Below, piece after piece: positions 32,007 through 44,077 of a stretch of 64,000 nt of DNA (positions are counted from its first letter, which is position 1; each line of letters starts with the position of its first letter). The DNA is taken from NCBI GenBank assembly GCA_964030475.1, contig CAXIPT010000003.1, positions 10,823,684 to 10,887,683 on the forward strand, given 5' to 3'. Source of the stretch: Tethya wilhelma. Its lineage: Eukaryota > Porifera > Demospongiae > Tethyida > Tethyidae. Below the pieces are notes generated by a model. That model did not search any database, had not been told where the DNA came from, and worked only from the letters and a program-made list of their open reading frames with translations. A program made the position numbers and the translations under genes.

Positions 32007-32204
32007 GGTTCAGAGTAAGAGGACACGTGTTGGAGCGCTGGTTCAGAGTAAGAGGACACGTGTTTGAGCGCTGGTTCAGAGTAAGAGGACACGTGTTGGA
32101 GCGCTAGTTCAGAGTAAGAGGACACGTGTTGGAGCGCTGGTTCAGAGTAAGAGGAAACGTGTTTGAGCGCTGGTTCAGAGTAAGAGGACACGTGTTGGAG
32201 CGCT
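32007..32204. repeat. Six tandem copies of a 33-bp unit
   Basis: Unit GGTTCAGAGTAAGAGGACAC followed by GTGTTGGAGCGCT, repeated exactly every 33 bp at 32007, 32040, 32073, 32106, 32139 and 32172. Copies differ by single bases, mainly TTGGA versus TTTGA. The period is a multiple of three, so the minus strand reads as an 11-residue repeat (SSYSEPALQHV). There is no evidence that it is part of a gene. Confidence 0.9.
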
Positions 32205-33194
32205 GGTGGGGGGCTTATTGGTGCAGATTTGCTTGACTCTAACTACTTCGCTCCATGAACTAAGGGAGCTATCTTTCACGGTGGTTATTTGTTGAGGCTC
32301 CGGCCCTGCAATGATGCGAGTTGCTGCAACAGTGCGGATTTGTTGCTATTCGTGAGTGCCATCGCTTCATTGGCGGCTTGAAGATCTTCTTTCAGATCAT
32401 GATAAGTATATATTTGAGGCTTTGTATCTCATGGTGTAACTCAAGCAGCTGGGCCTTGTGAAGAGATTGGGTGCAGACCAGGCACACGGATGGGGAACTT
32501 ATATATGTATACGTACATATCACTGTACAACTGGTATACTGTATATACACACTCACATCCACTCCTGCATGGGGTATATACACATAATACACATGTACAA
32601 TGATCTCAAACCCTTACCTTCACAAATATTTTGTCTGCTTGAAAGAAGTCCAACTACTTATCTCACAAACTGCTGAAGACTGTAATTCACCAAGCAAACT
32701 TGATCTGCTTTACTCTTGACCCAAGACACTCCTATACAGTACTAAACTGGCAAAAGAACAATACATTATAGCATGAACTGATCAAAATTAATGCATAATC
32801 AATTGTTTCAACACCATTTGCACATCATTGCCCACAACATTGCAGCAGGGGCTAAGAGTACATGCATGTCTCATTTTTCCTACTATAGTTGGGAATCCTT
32901 GACTAAATTATTGAGTCACAAAAAGCAGTTACCAGAATAATGAGAACTATCTTTTTACAGACTCATTCCCATGCCTTGTAACATGTAGGAATCTAAACAG
33001 AACGCACATCGTATAGTATGGCTACAATGCACAATGCAAACTATTGTAGGAACGTAAACGTGAAAAAGAAAAATCTATAGACACAGAGAAATACTATGCG
33101 TGCACCGCACAACGGCTTGCACGTCGTATTATTAGGCAGAATATGTCGTATTCACAATGCAGCCATGCATCAGTAGGCAGAGTATAAGTGTCAA

Positions 33195-33410
33195 TAACAT
33201 AGTGGGAAATTTTTGTAAGGTGCAAATTTTTGCATTTTTCATATGCCGCTTGAATATACGAAAATAAACCTACGAAAATTTAACTTTCGCATTATGCGTA
33301 ATATATGCCCACTCTGCGTATACGAAATTTATAACTACAAAAAAATTTTCTGGTGCATTTTTAACGATTTATATGAAATTTTGCATCAATGAAAATTTCC
33401 CGCTATACGG
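33195..33410. mobile_element. MITE, about 215 bp
   Basis: Ends are inverted: ATAGTGGGAAATTTTTG at the left and, inverted, ATAGCGGGAAATTTTC at the right. The interior is AT-rich with several ACGAAA-type motifs and no ORF. A related piece, without its partner end, is at about 54890-54960. Confidence 0.6.
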
Positions 33411-33462
33411 TAATGAACACTCCATCAGGAGGAGCAGGAAAAACACACAACATACAGTAGAA

Positions 33463-33510
33463 CTTTGGTTATCCCGAAACTCGACTATCTGGATCAAGCT
33501 GGAAGCGCAA
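33463..33510. mobile_element. Single Tigger/pogo-like terminus remnant
   Basis: CAGTAGAACTTTGGTTATCC at 33463 resembles the terminal repeats of Tigger-type elements (recollection of the family pattern). No matching inverted end was found nearby. Confidence 0.4.
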
Positions 33511-34714
33511 AATTCAATTAATTAGAGCAAAATTTTATAGACTCCGCCCACTTTTCAAGCTTGGCTCAAATCTTTTTTCAATAAAATTTTCAAGCTCACC
33601 ACTCAATGTATGGCATGAGTTCATACTCAAAGTTGGCCATCACACAGTGACACCGAAAGTGACTAAACTACATGAGCTAAACTTTTCCTGCGTGCACTAT
33701 TTATAATATTATTAGACTGTATGCAAGAGAGCTAACCTTTCCTCCGTTGCTTTGGACATGATCTCTGTAGCTGTTTGTGGCTTCATTACGTAATGCAATT
33801 TTGAGTTTATACTTCCGCTTCCGTGAGAGAGTCCTTCTTATTAAAAACGACCGTTTCAAGTTGAATGTGCCATTTGATCTTCGATCTATGTCTCAACAAT
33901 CTGGCCGGAGCAACTGCTTGTTGTAACTCAGTGTGCCTGTCACCAATTCTGGTTGTTGACTGTGTAGAAGACCTTCTTCCTGGATCTTGCAACTGAACTG
34001 ACGATATAGGGATCAAACTTAGAGTAAGTCACGGTACATGTCTTTTCAATATTAGGGGAATCTTTAATAGACTGAATTCGAATTGCTGCCCCAAATTGCC
34101 AATGCCGCGGGCTGTCATTTATGCAGCGCTGACGATGCTACAATGTCATACCTGAGTTGTAGCATAGATTATTAATTACGGGATAGGAAACCTTGTACTC
34201 CCTACTTTATCCAATTTTTGGGGAAAAAATTTGCCGCATGGCGCCGGGCCATACTGTCCAGTGTACTAACAGCTCTGACCTAAGTTTTTGTTTGTTTTGT
34301 TTTTAGTTTTTTGGGCTATTACAGCTGCTGAGCTACTATCAGCCATTATAGATGTACCAATATGACCTTTGACTTAGCTTTGTTTGCATGCTCACTTGTA
34401 AAAGGTAATTGCTACATGCATGCAGTTATTCACAGGGGGAACACTTTTCCCTGCTACAAAATTTGGGGGAACATATCCTCAAGCAAAATCATTGTTCCTG
34501 CATGGGAATAAAAATACCAGGGGAACACATAATCACTATATCACTGGTAATTGATTGTGCATTGATCACTTTATACTATTGTTTTGTTGTAGTTAACTGT
34601 ATAGGAGTGTCTTGGGTCAAAGATTAAAGCAGATCAATTGAGTGGCCTTGGTGATTCACAGTCTTCAACAGTTTATGAAATAAGCAGTAGTTGGACTTTG
34701 TTCAAGCTGACAAA

Positions 34715-37700
34715 ATGAGTGAAAAATTTGTAGAGGTAAGGCTTTTGAGATCTAGAAAATGTTTTGTCTAGGATATTAAGTATTGCACCACAAAAATAAC
34801 TTACAAGCCCACAACCGTGGCCTTGTAATGGAGACGCATTTTTGGGGAATGCAGCTAGGTGATGCATATTTGGAGGGGCACCTTATTTCCAGGTCATGCA
34901 GCTACGGGGAATGTGTTCACTTTCTCCTGCAGTGTTGATGATAATTGTGAATGTCCTGACTTTACTCTCTATCTAAACATTCTATTGTGGCTTGTATAGG
35001 TTGATGTTCGAAAGTACAAACTAAAGCATCTCATTGAGGGACAAGAGCCTACATGTCCAGATTCTTGGGAAGACAAAGATCACACCCTCACTGTTATCAC
35101 GCCAGCCAGCAATTGCAATGATAGTCGCGATGAGCTGTATTTGAATCATCTACACGTACATCGCAAGAATTGGAGATGGCTGCACAGACCACTTGAACTA
35201 GCATTTTCCCAAGGCTCTGGAGAAAGTTACATTGGAGGCCATATTGGTTTTTCTCCAGATTCAACTGAAGGTTCTGGTGCTATACAGCTTAATGCCAAAG
35301 TTCAATGCGTTAGAGCTTCCTATATGCGGCCAACATATACCTGTGATGTGTCAAGCAATGCTGGTGCATATGTTGTAAAAGATGGTCTTACACTGAAATG
35401 GAATACTGATTCCAATGAGTGGAAGAATGCAACGTGGGACAAAGGGGCTCTAAAGTTTACATATTGGATCGAAAAGGATGGAAAAGTTGGAAACCAGCAG
35501 TTGTACCAAACAGCCACCATTTTTGAAGAGGAGGATTCTACATGGGATGTTCAGCCTCGTGGACTTGGAGGGTCAGGTGCAGCAACATCCAGTCTTAGTC
35601 CTACATTTCAGTATGAGTTTACTGTAAATGCTGGTTACTCCCCACCAAAGGGTGTCTACTTCCCGTGTAAAATGGTGTTTCAATTCGATCAGTTGGCTCA
35701 AGAAATTGAAGGCGGAGCTCTGCTTTGTAACAAATTGGATACAAAGCTTGGTAAAGTGTATGCCATCAAGGGCCAGATTGACAATGAATTTGCCGTCGGA
35801 AGCTACAAATTATTTTCCGAAAATGCCAAGCCTACCACACTAGCCACACATGGAAGAAAGCTGATAATTGACAACAAGCCAGTCAAAACATCATGGATGT
35901 CTGGAAATCAGCTTCATTGGAAGGATTTAGAAGCCTCTGATACTCTGCCTCCAACAGGTTTTGTCACCTTTTCTTCTGATGGGTCACGAGTGGTCGATTC
36001 TTCACATGGTTGGAAAGGTTATCGAGAGGTGGCAGATTTTTCCCAGTCCAGTACTCTCAATTTGATGACCTTGATGAGCATGAATCCCTATGGTTGGGAC
36101 AAGAATGGAAACACAATTGAAATGGTGCAACGAAGTTCAATGGAAGGCTTCTACAAAATCATCCAGTATTACATGCCAGCCGACCTACTTCACACGTTCA
36201 TTGCGGCTCAGCCTCCAGACCTTGGAGATATACAATCAATTGCTGTCAACAATTTAGCCAACAAAAAGTTTTATGCTGACCTCGCCATTCCATACCTCAC
36301 AAATGGCCTTAAATCAGCCAAAAGGGATTCAGTTAGAAAGTTGAATGCTCGTAGAGCGCAAAAAATGTTGAAGCAAGCTACCAGTACAGATGGTGTGTAT
36401 AAAGATCAATCAGCAAGGCTCTACACGCATGAATGGGTGAAGAAATTTCCAGCCATGTTGGATTTTTTGGGAGATCAACTAAACAACACAAGTGAGCAGC
36501 AAGCTGAAGTCAGCCAAGAAGCAGAAAAATGGGTATCTAGCATTAAAAAGGGAATGGATAAGGTTGACGAAGACGAAAAAAAGCAGCTACAACAAATGAT
36601 CGATATAGCAGAGGATGCTAAAAGTCATGGCTTGAATGGAAAGTATTGGGCTTTCATGCTTTTCCGCTACTTGTGCACCGATGGCTTCTTGACAGCATTG
36701 CGCAAGCAAATGATGGATGGAAATAATTCACAAGTTGTCACTCAGAGAATTCAACGCTGCAGCAGTGTTCTTAGTGTGCTGGATGACACAACATACTTCA
36801 CCAAGCAGTTCGTTCAAGTCATGCAAGTTCAACAGCTCACAGCTCTCCTTCCTTCATTTATGGATATGGATAGCAACTTCGAAGAAATCACTTTCTTTAT
36901 GGAGGTGCTATTGAGGGAATTCACAAGCAAGTATATAGACAGCCCTGATCCAGCGATACAGAAGCGTGTTCAAGAAGTTCAAGCTGCTCTTGAAAAGAAT
37001 ACCATTCAAGAACATATGAGCATACTACAGTCTGTTTTAGGTATTTCAAGAGGTTTTGCTGCCATTGCGGAAAATTTCAAGAATGCTGTGTTGAAGAAAA
37101 TTGGTACAGTAGCAACTGGACTGGTGGATTTCATCACTGCTGGATTTGCTGCTTATGCAATCGTGGAAGTTTGCACCGGAATGGTGAAATGGAGTGATCT
37201 GAGCCTTTCTGAACAAATTGGCTTCGTACAGAAAAGCTTTTCACTTATAATTACCATCATTCGCAAAGGTATTGAGGTTGCAAATATCTACGAAGCAACA
37301 AGTTCACTTTGGGAAGCATTCAAAGTTTTTCTCGTCAAAGAAATGCAAGTTTACCTAGATGCCGTATCGGCTAGCTTGGGAAAGTGGGCTACCAATTATT
37401 CTTCCCGACTAGAATCAGATGAGTTCGGTTTACGAGCATCGTTTCAAGAAAGTAAAGAGTTTGAAGACGCTTATCCTAAGGTTACAAAGTTTCTTGGGAA
37501 AAACTTGGATGAGTTTCTTGCAACTCGATTTGCTGCTGCTATGGCTATCATTGGCATTTTTGTAAGTGCCCTTGGCATTGCTGAAGCGACTACTCCATTG
37601 GACAAAGCTATGAATAGCATGTTTCTACTGTCATCGATTCTTGATCTTGTATCCACTGTAGCTAAATGGACAGTTGCTGCTGGTGTTGAAGCAGGAGCAA

Positions 37701-38650
37701 TGCCTATATCTGCTATAGCTAGCCTGGCTGGCCCCTTCGCCATAGCTGCTGCTGTCGCTGGCATTATCCTCATGTTTGTTGAAATGTTTAAACATCCACC
37801 CGATCCCATCGATAAATTTGTAGGGAGTGCCGATGTTAAGCAACGTGGTCTGTACATGAAATTTGAAACCAGTATTGATTATTTTCAGCTTGTTTCAGAC
37901 AAAGACATGTCACAAGTCCGAAACGTTGGTGTGACATTCAGTCCCAAAGGTTCAAAATCGTGCCTCACTGTTGGTACAGACGGCTCCCTCACTCTTGGAA
38001 ATGTCTCGTATGGTTTCAGCACAGTGTTGAGTCTGGACGTGGATTACCAGGGCCACAGCTACATACTCACAGAAATAGTGAAGAAAACCAGCGATACGGA
38101 GTATGCAAGGAGTGCTGTCGGACTTACACTGAATGATGACAATACTGTGTGTGTGGGAAAAGCGCTTACAGACAAAAAGAATGCACAAATTTGGATTGCT
38201 ACTTGCGCTGGTCATGTCACTTATGAAGACCCAAAGGAAAAGAGCAATGTTGTAAGTGCCAGCTTCAGCATTGAAAACCTTGCAAAGCGAGGTACGTATC
38301 TTGCTGTCTCCAATAACAAAGTTACGACCAGCTCTCAGCCTATGTTATGGACTCTGACCAGGACGGGAATGAAGCCAGAGTATTTAACCTTCAGGGACAT
38401 CAACCTTTTCACATCTGACAAGGACAGGAGCTTTCCCCCCAATTTGCTTCAAACCGGTTCTCTCAGCAATCGTATGTGGTCTGTCCCTGAGCTTCCATCA
38501 TTTTTGAGCCTTGATACTAAAACGGGACAAATTTCGCTGAAGACCGCTGTCACACTTCCAGAGTTTTCCAAAAAGAAGTTCACAATAACAGTCAAAAATG
38601 ATTTTGGATCTGTTTCAGCTGATTTTTCGATTCAAGTCGTTAGCATTTAA
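34715..38650 (+). CDS. 1223-aa multidomain protein of unknown function
   Basis: Exon 1 (34715-34735) encodes only MSEKFVE and ends at GTAAGG. Exon 2 (35000-38650) follows a TTGTATAG acceptor in phase and encodes the other 1216 residues. It has no signal peptide. Visible regions: a beta-rich N-terminal part with Trp-rich segments (about 1-340); a helical, Lys/Glu-rich part (about 400-650) with YTHEWVKKFPAMLDFLG; two strongly hydrophobic, Ala/Gly-rich stretches (about 703-734 and 850-937, the latter with SLAGPFAIAAAVAGIILMF); a beta-rich part with beta-trefoil-like repeats (about 950-1140, including RGTYLAVSNNKV); and a C-terminal domain of putative-Ig (He_PIG) type with LPSFLSLDTKTGQISL. A soluble protein that can insert a hydrophobic hairpin into membranes is one reading, but only an inference. 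Confidence 0.75.
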
Positions 38651-41597
38651 ATTTCGTAATCAGATGCTGCAAAAAAGCCTGTTGACTATAAATAAGACTA
38701 TTGCTATAATTATACAAGGTTTCGTATGTATAGCTGCAAATTGAAACTGAAAACAATTTTGAAAGCTTACACAATGTTGTGCAAAAATGTTCTTTATTCA
38801 TGCTTCTGATTTAGCATCAAAATAGAACTTTAGTTTACATGACAATGTTTAGAATTTATAGTTATAGTTTGAGATCTACATTGCTGATTGATATAATATT
38901 ATATAACAAGCTTTTTGTGTAATCCAGTACTAATTTGCAGTTTATTAGAATTTGTACGATATGACTATATATAATTGTAATTGTTATCTATAGTATAGAA
39001 ATCTTTACCTTTACTGTTTGATCTCAATTATTATTCAAAATTGTTTTTATCTTCGAATACTGGCTGGTGCATGCATGAATCCAGTCTTGCTGGCATCCAA
39101 TCTTGCTGGCACAAGCTAGCTGCATGTGAACAGCAATTCCAGATACAATTGAGTGAATTGACTCCAAGCATGCACTCTGGAGATTGGCACAATTTAAGAA
39201 CTTTGTCACCTGATGTGAAATGCACACATGCATGCAATCAGTTACATTAGCATATCACATAACAGTCACTTGAAAGTTAGTCAGTCAGCTAGCTATATAT
39301 TCAATTAGCCAATGAGAAAGTTCAGTTAACCTCCATCTTGTAATTCAACAAGTATAGTATACCTTGTACACGTCTTATATGTACACAAATTTTTTGTCTT
39401 AACAATTAAGGATTCTTATTTTACTTAAAAGATTAGCTTATAATTATGTCCACAGTATTCACATGCAAATTGAATCTCAACCAATCAACCCAGGGCATGT
39501 ACTCATACACATATTATACAAACACAACTATTCCAAGTATACGGTAGCACTAGGTATACATAGGAATTGCACATAGCCTCATGGTGACAAGCACAACAAC
39601 CAACTATAATAATAATTATACTTAACTTGTACTTCTGTGAAGTGGACTGAGTAGCATGCAAAATGTTCCTGGAATTGGTACAATGTGTAAATAAAAAACA
39701 TCACAAAACAGCAAAATATCATTATAAATATTATTTTTAGTAAGAAAACACCGCTTATAATATTATTATAGTGACACAGTTCTTTAAGAATTGTTTCTTC
39801 AGCCCATTTTTTAATTAGATGCAAATACCTCACATATTTTGCTCTAGATTAGCTAGCTGTAATGACAAATATTTTGATCTCAGTTTGCAAATTTTTATAG
39901 CTAAAAGATAGTTTTACACGAATCCTGTGTCTGTTTCACTGAAATTTGCAGGTGTTGTTTGCCTAAAACAACTGCTCAAACTTGTGCCATTTTTCAATGC
40001 AATTTACCATAATATTATTATACATCTAACCCTCACATGTGACATGAGCTACAAAACACCATAAAATTTATACCTTAGAACTGTTTATTTTTGGCCTTTC
40101 TGAGACTTTTTTTTGAAGTGTTTGTTACTCAAACAATCATAAATTGCTAATTATAATTATGGAGCATCTACTTATAATTCAAAGACCTATATCATAATAA
40201 TGTGTGTTCAATCAACTGGTTATTATTCAGGGCTTCAAATAGCCTACATCAAAACCGTTCTTTACTAGTTAGAATCTCAAATTTACCTTTGTACAAATTA
40301 TGCTTTGCAAGAGTCTTGGGTAAAAAAATATTAGTCAAAACTGCCATTCTAGAGTAACTTGTGACACAGCTCAGGTTGGATCAAGAAAGAGTTGTGCAAG
40401 AGAAATGTTTTTCCAAACTTGCAAATTTACTTTATTGGTTCAAGCAGTTCCTGCAATCAGATTAGGTTCCTCTACTGGTTTCTTTCAATAGCTTTTATTT
40501 CTCAAGAAAACTTTTCTCGAAGATGACATCACAAATAGGAAGTACGCAAGTAAATACGTATGTTTGAAGAACAAAAATGGCACTATTGTGGCTTCCCACT
40601 AGCACTCTCTACGAGAGCGCTGAGGAAAGTTTTTGTGAGTTTAGCCTTTAAGCCTTGTCACAAAAAAAATCTACTCAAACAAAATAAACCTTCAGTGTTG
40701 TTCGGATGCTCTCACTGCAGCAGCTGCTGTTTGTTTATTTCAAATATCTTTAACGGCTCAAAAGATATAGCTTGTTTAGTGCTAACATGTCAATCATCCA
40801 GAATCCCTATCATTGGATAGTTGAAGAGAGCAATTCTATAGACTTTATAGCAGTCCAAGCTTAAGTCTCATGCTTGCTTAGAGTCCAGCATATCTTCAAC
40901 ATAATATAAATTTCATGCTTTTCTATAGGCTTCACCCGAACTTCCTGCTTGCGAAGAAATTTGAGTGTGTGTGTAAGGACTGCTTATAGTAGAGATGTCA
41001 GACCGAAAGTAAATGTTGTGGGTGTGGCAAAATGTATACTAATTTTTTCAATTGCGAGTGCGGCCGGGACCATGTAAGTAGCTGCACAGAAATTAGTTTC
41101 CATTGGCTGTATAGAGTGGCTGTAAGTGACCTTATTAAAACTGGAAGTATTTTCGAAGTAATACTAGAAATAGTTATTCTTTGCCACACAGGACTTGAGT
41201 GAATGACAGTGATGTACCTGCAACTGCTTAATAAAATGTGAAGGACTTTTGAATGTAGTTAAGGGAAAGTAATAATAGTGCTGAATTTTCATTTTGCTAT
41301 ATTAGTATTTTTGTGTACTGTGCTCTTCTAATTTTGTTCAAGATTGGATGAAAACTTCATTATTTTTATGATTAACTTTGAAAAATTGTGGTTATACAAG
41401 TATAGACATTTATTACCATCTTAACTTGACTCAAAAAGTTTGTGGACTTATGCCCTTTATTATTTACAGGAATATCGTTTTCCCTGGCTCTGTATAGCTG
41501 GTATAATGGCGGCAGCAAGTGTTGCATACACTGTCAGGTGGTTTGAATGTGTAGTTGGGAACTTGTTGCTGTAGTGTGGTCCTCTAGAAAAGAAAAT

Positions 41598-41995
41598 GTC
41601 TTCTCTATTCCAGAAAGAAGCAAACCTAGGCCCTTCTTGTACTAGTGCTGGAATTTCAAAGAAGAATCTGACTGAACAATTGCTCTCCATCCTGGAACTT
41701 CCATATTATGTGCCTATGATGGCACTGAAAACACAAAAGGCCAAGTCTGCATAGTTGATGTGGATCATCAAGCCATATTAACTGCTAGTCAAAGATTAGT
41801 AAGTGACTTACACACTAGAAAACAAGAAATCATTGATCAAGTTCATAAATTACAAACAGCAGATCTAAACTTGAAATCAATCTCTCACGAAAAAGTTAGA
41901 AAGGGAGGAGGAAAATGTATACAAACAACTGAAATGAAGAGATTTTAATATAGAAAATCAGAAACAACAAATATCTTCATTATTTGATGCACTTT
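41598..41995 (+). pseudogene. Degenerate coding fragment with coiled-coil character
   Basis: One frame reads MSSLFQKEANLGPSCTSAG with KKNLTEQLLSILEL. After a frame change another reads AYDGTENTKGQVCIVDVDHQ, then ASQRLVSDLHTRKQEIIDQV and HKLQTADLNLK, a heptad-like amphipathic stretch. I do not recognise the family. It could be the 5' part of a gene that also used the exon array at 42185-43017. Confidence 0.35.
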
Positions 41996-42025
41996 TGGAT
42001 GAAAAGGAATAGTGTAAGTGATAAT

Positions 42026-42131
42026 GCGAAGAGAAACTGTGTGCTAGCTCCCTTATAACTGTTACAATAGCATTTAACTTCAAAATTCAGTTTTTATAGT
42101 TAGCATCAAAGCTTTTCGTTCTATGTGACAG
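42026..42131 (-). repeat. Hammerhead-bearing repeat, inverted partial copy
   Basis: This is the reverse complement of 52466-52573, nearly base for base, including AGAACGAAAAGCTTTGATGC. The copy stops at the N at 42132, inside hammerhead stem II, so the catalytic CTGATGA half is missing. Confidence 0.8.
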
Positions 42132-42132
42132 N

Positions 42133-43018
42133 AGTATGTCAGCTAGTATAAATTTGAATTTTACACGTGGTCTTGTCAATTTAGGAAGACAAGAAAGCCT
42201 CGTGGTTAGGAGCTTGTGATCCCTTTCTGAGAAGAATCAAGAACACAAATACACAGCGTGGACCTTGCTACAGCTTTGGAGAAAGTCACAAGTAAGTTTT
42301 ACGCCATAAAACTACCTAAAATGAATGTCAGTATAGTTTAGAGCCAATACTTAGCGTAAAATTATGCTGATTGTCTGTATAACCAGCCTTGATGGGTTGT
42401 ATAAACACTCTAAAAGCATTTGTATGAATGTCCAGCATGTCTACTTCACAGTACAACAGTTAGTTATGTGTAGAAAGTTTCTCCTAGCGCGAGAAACAAG
42501 CTAGACTAAGAGTATGTCAGCTAGTATAAATTTGAATTTTACACGTGGTCTTGTCAATTTAGGAAGACAAGAAAGCCTCGTGGTTAGGAGCTTGTGATAG
42601 CCTTCTAAAAAGGATCAAGAACAAAAATATACAGCGTAGACCTTGCTACAACTTTGGAGAAAGCAACATGTAAGTTTTACACCATAAAAACTACCTAAAA
42701 TATAGTTTAGAGCTAATTTCTAGTGCAAAATTATGCTGATTGTCTGTATAACCAGCCTTGATGGGTTGTATAAACCCTCTAAAAGCAATTGCATGAATGT
42801 TCAGCATGTCTTTTTTAACAGTACAAAAGTTAGTTTTGTGTAGAAGTTTCTCCTAAAAACGGACAGACTATACAACATAATGTCAGCTAGTATAAATTAT
42901 CAATTTTTACAGGCAATCTTATCTCTGTAGGAAGACAAGAAAACCATTGTGGTTAGAAGTTTGTACACACACCACAGACCATGCTGAAGCTGTGAAGGAG
43001 ACCAAAGGTAAGTTTATA
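42133..43018 (+). repeat. Three tandem units, each with one splice-bounded exon
   Basis: Units begin with ATGTCAGCTAGTATAAATT at about 42135, 42513 and 42879 (period about 370 bp). Each carries an AG-GAAGACAAGAAA acceptor side and a GTAAGT donor: exons 42185-42291 (107 nt), 42563-42669 (107 nt) and 42931-43017 (87 nt). Copies 1 and 2 have an open frame reading DKKASWLGACDPFLRRIKN and DKKASWLGACDSLLKRIKN. Copy 3 is diverged and shorter. The protein family is unknown. Confidence 0.7.
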
Positions 43019-44077
43019 GTCTTATAATATATTTTCTAGAGGGTCCTGCCATACAAATCTAACTAAAAAAAATTGACAGACAGTACGTCAATCGTATTTC
43101 TCTAGGAAGTTGAGTTTGTTTGAAAGATGTGAGTGTAGTATCTATTTTGCTGAGTGCAGACTTCAAACTGCTATTTTGGAGAAGACCAAAGCCATGTTTT
43201 GAGTTGACTGTATATACATAGTGTGTGTAACATAATTTTAGAATTACTGTACAATATTATTGTAGTCTGTAGTTTTCTTCTCTGTTCTATGTACATGTAA
43301 CTATGAATGAGCAGCAATGAAGCAGTCTGTAGGTTGCCCAAGGTGGCACAACCACTCTGCGTAGTTAAGGCCTGGGTCACAAAAAATACAGTCTAATTTT
43401 TGTCATTTTCTCTTCCTTGTAGACTGCAAAGTACAAGAGCTATGGACATATAGTGTGTTCCAACTGTATTAATGATAGGTTGAAAATGTATTTCAATTAT
43501 TTGTTTACATATTTATGACATCATATAACCACAATTCATGCATAAATTAACCCGCATTAAACAAATTGTTCCCGTTTTACGGCAGAGAAGTAAAGATTAA
43601 GGTCCCAAAATCTCAGTATACATTTGTATAGATACAATGTTTAAATCCAGCGGGGGACTTTGCTCTACTGTATTCAGTTAGTGAGTAACACTCAAACCAT
43701 CACTTACCAGAGGGGGCTATTAGAAAATACAATTAGCAAATCCAAGTAATTAATCATTGTTTGAAAAATTCCTCCGGTAGGAATGTAGTACACCTTAGGT
43801 AGATTCGAGCAGGACCATTGCGTACTTTACACAACCAGTCTAACTATAGCGTATAATCGAAACTTTATTCGAGCTACCACTTACTATGTTTACCTACTTC
43901 TAGTCACATGATAAATCAGCCACACCCCGCGCATATTATAATAGTTGCAATAAAAATAAAATTGGCGGTAAAAACGCAGCAGCTGGAGCTGTCTGTAAAC
44001 TGTGTACACAAGAATGAGCACTTGAGGTAAGTGGAATTCATAGCAAATACTCCTTACAAAAGCGAGCAAGCAGTTAT

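Larger units (their letters stand above)
30641..34714. other. Repeat-rich intergenic region
   Basis: No intact gene recognised. It holds a 97-codon open stretch (31445-31735, plus, ends SSNSTTSEDNPPL, unknown), coiled-coil-like minus-strand coding remnants at about 31870-31960 and 32260-32450, the 33-bp tandem array at 32007-32204, a MITE at 33195-33410, and a Tigger-like terminus at about 33463. The region just left of 34715 should hold the promoter of the large gene. Confidence 0.5.
38651..44077. other. Long intergenic region with exon-like and element remnants
   Basis: No intact gene between the large protein and the ORF at 44078. The region 38651-41500 is AT-rich, and I recognise nothing in it beyond short imperfect repeats near 39060-39240. 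From 41584 there is a degenerate coding region, then a hammerhead-repeat half and a tandem exon array, listed separately. The 190 bp before 44078 contains a possible non-coding first exon ending in a GTAAGT donor at about 44027. Confidence 0.5.

Noticed and set aside
32003..32191. Protein with SSYSEPALQHV repeats
   Set aside because: The frame follows from the 33-bp period and has no flanking coding support.
39041..39250. Overlapping ORFs on both strands near 39.1 kb
   Set aside because: Caused by partly palindromic repeats such as TGCTGGCA and GCATGCA. No protein features.
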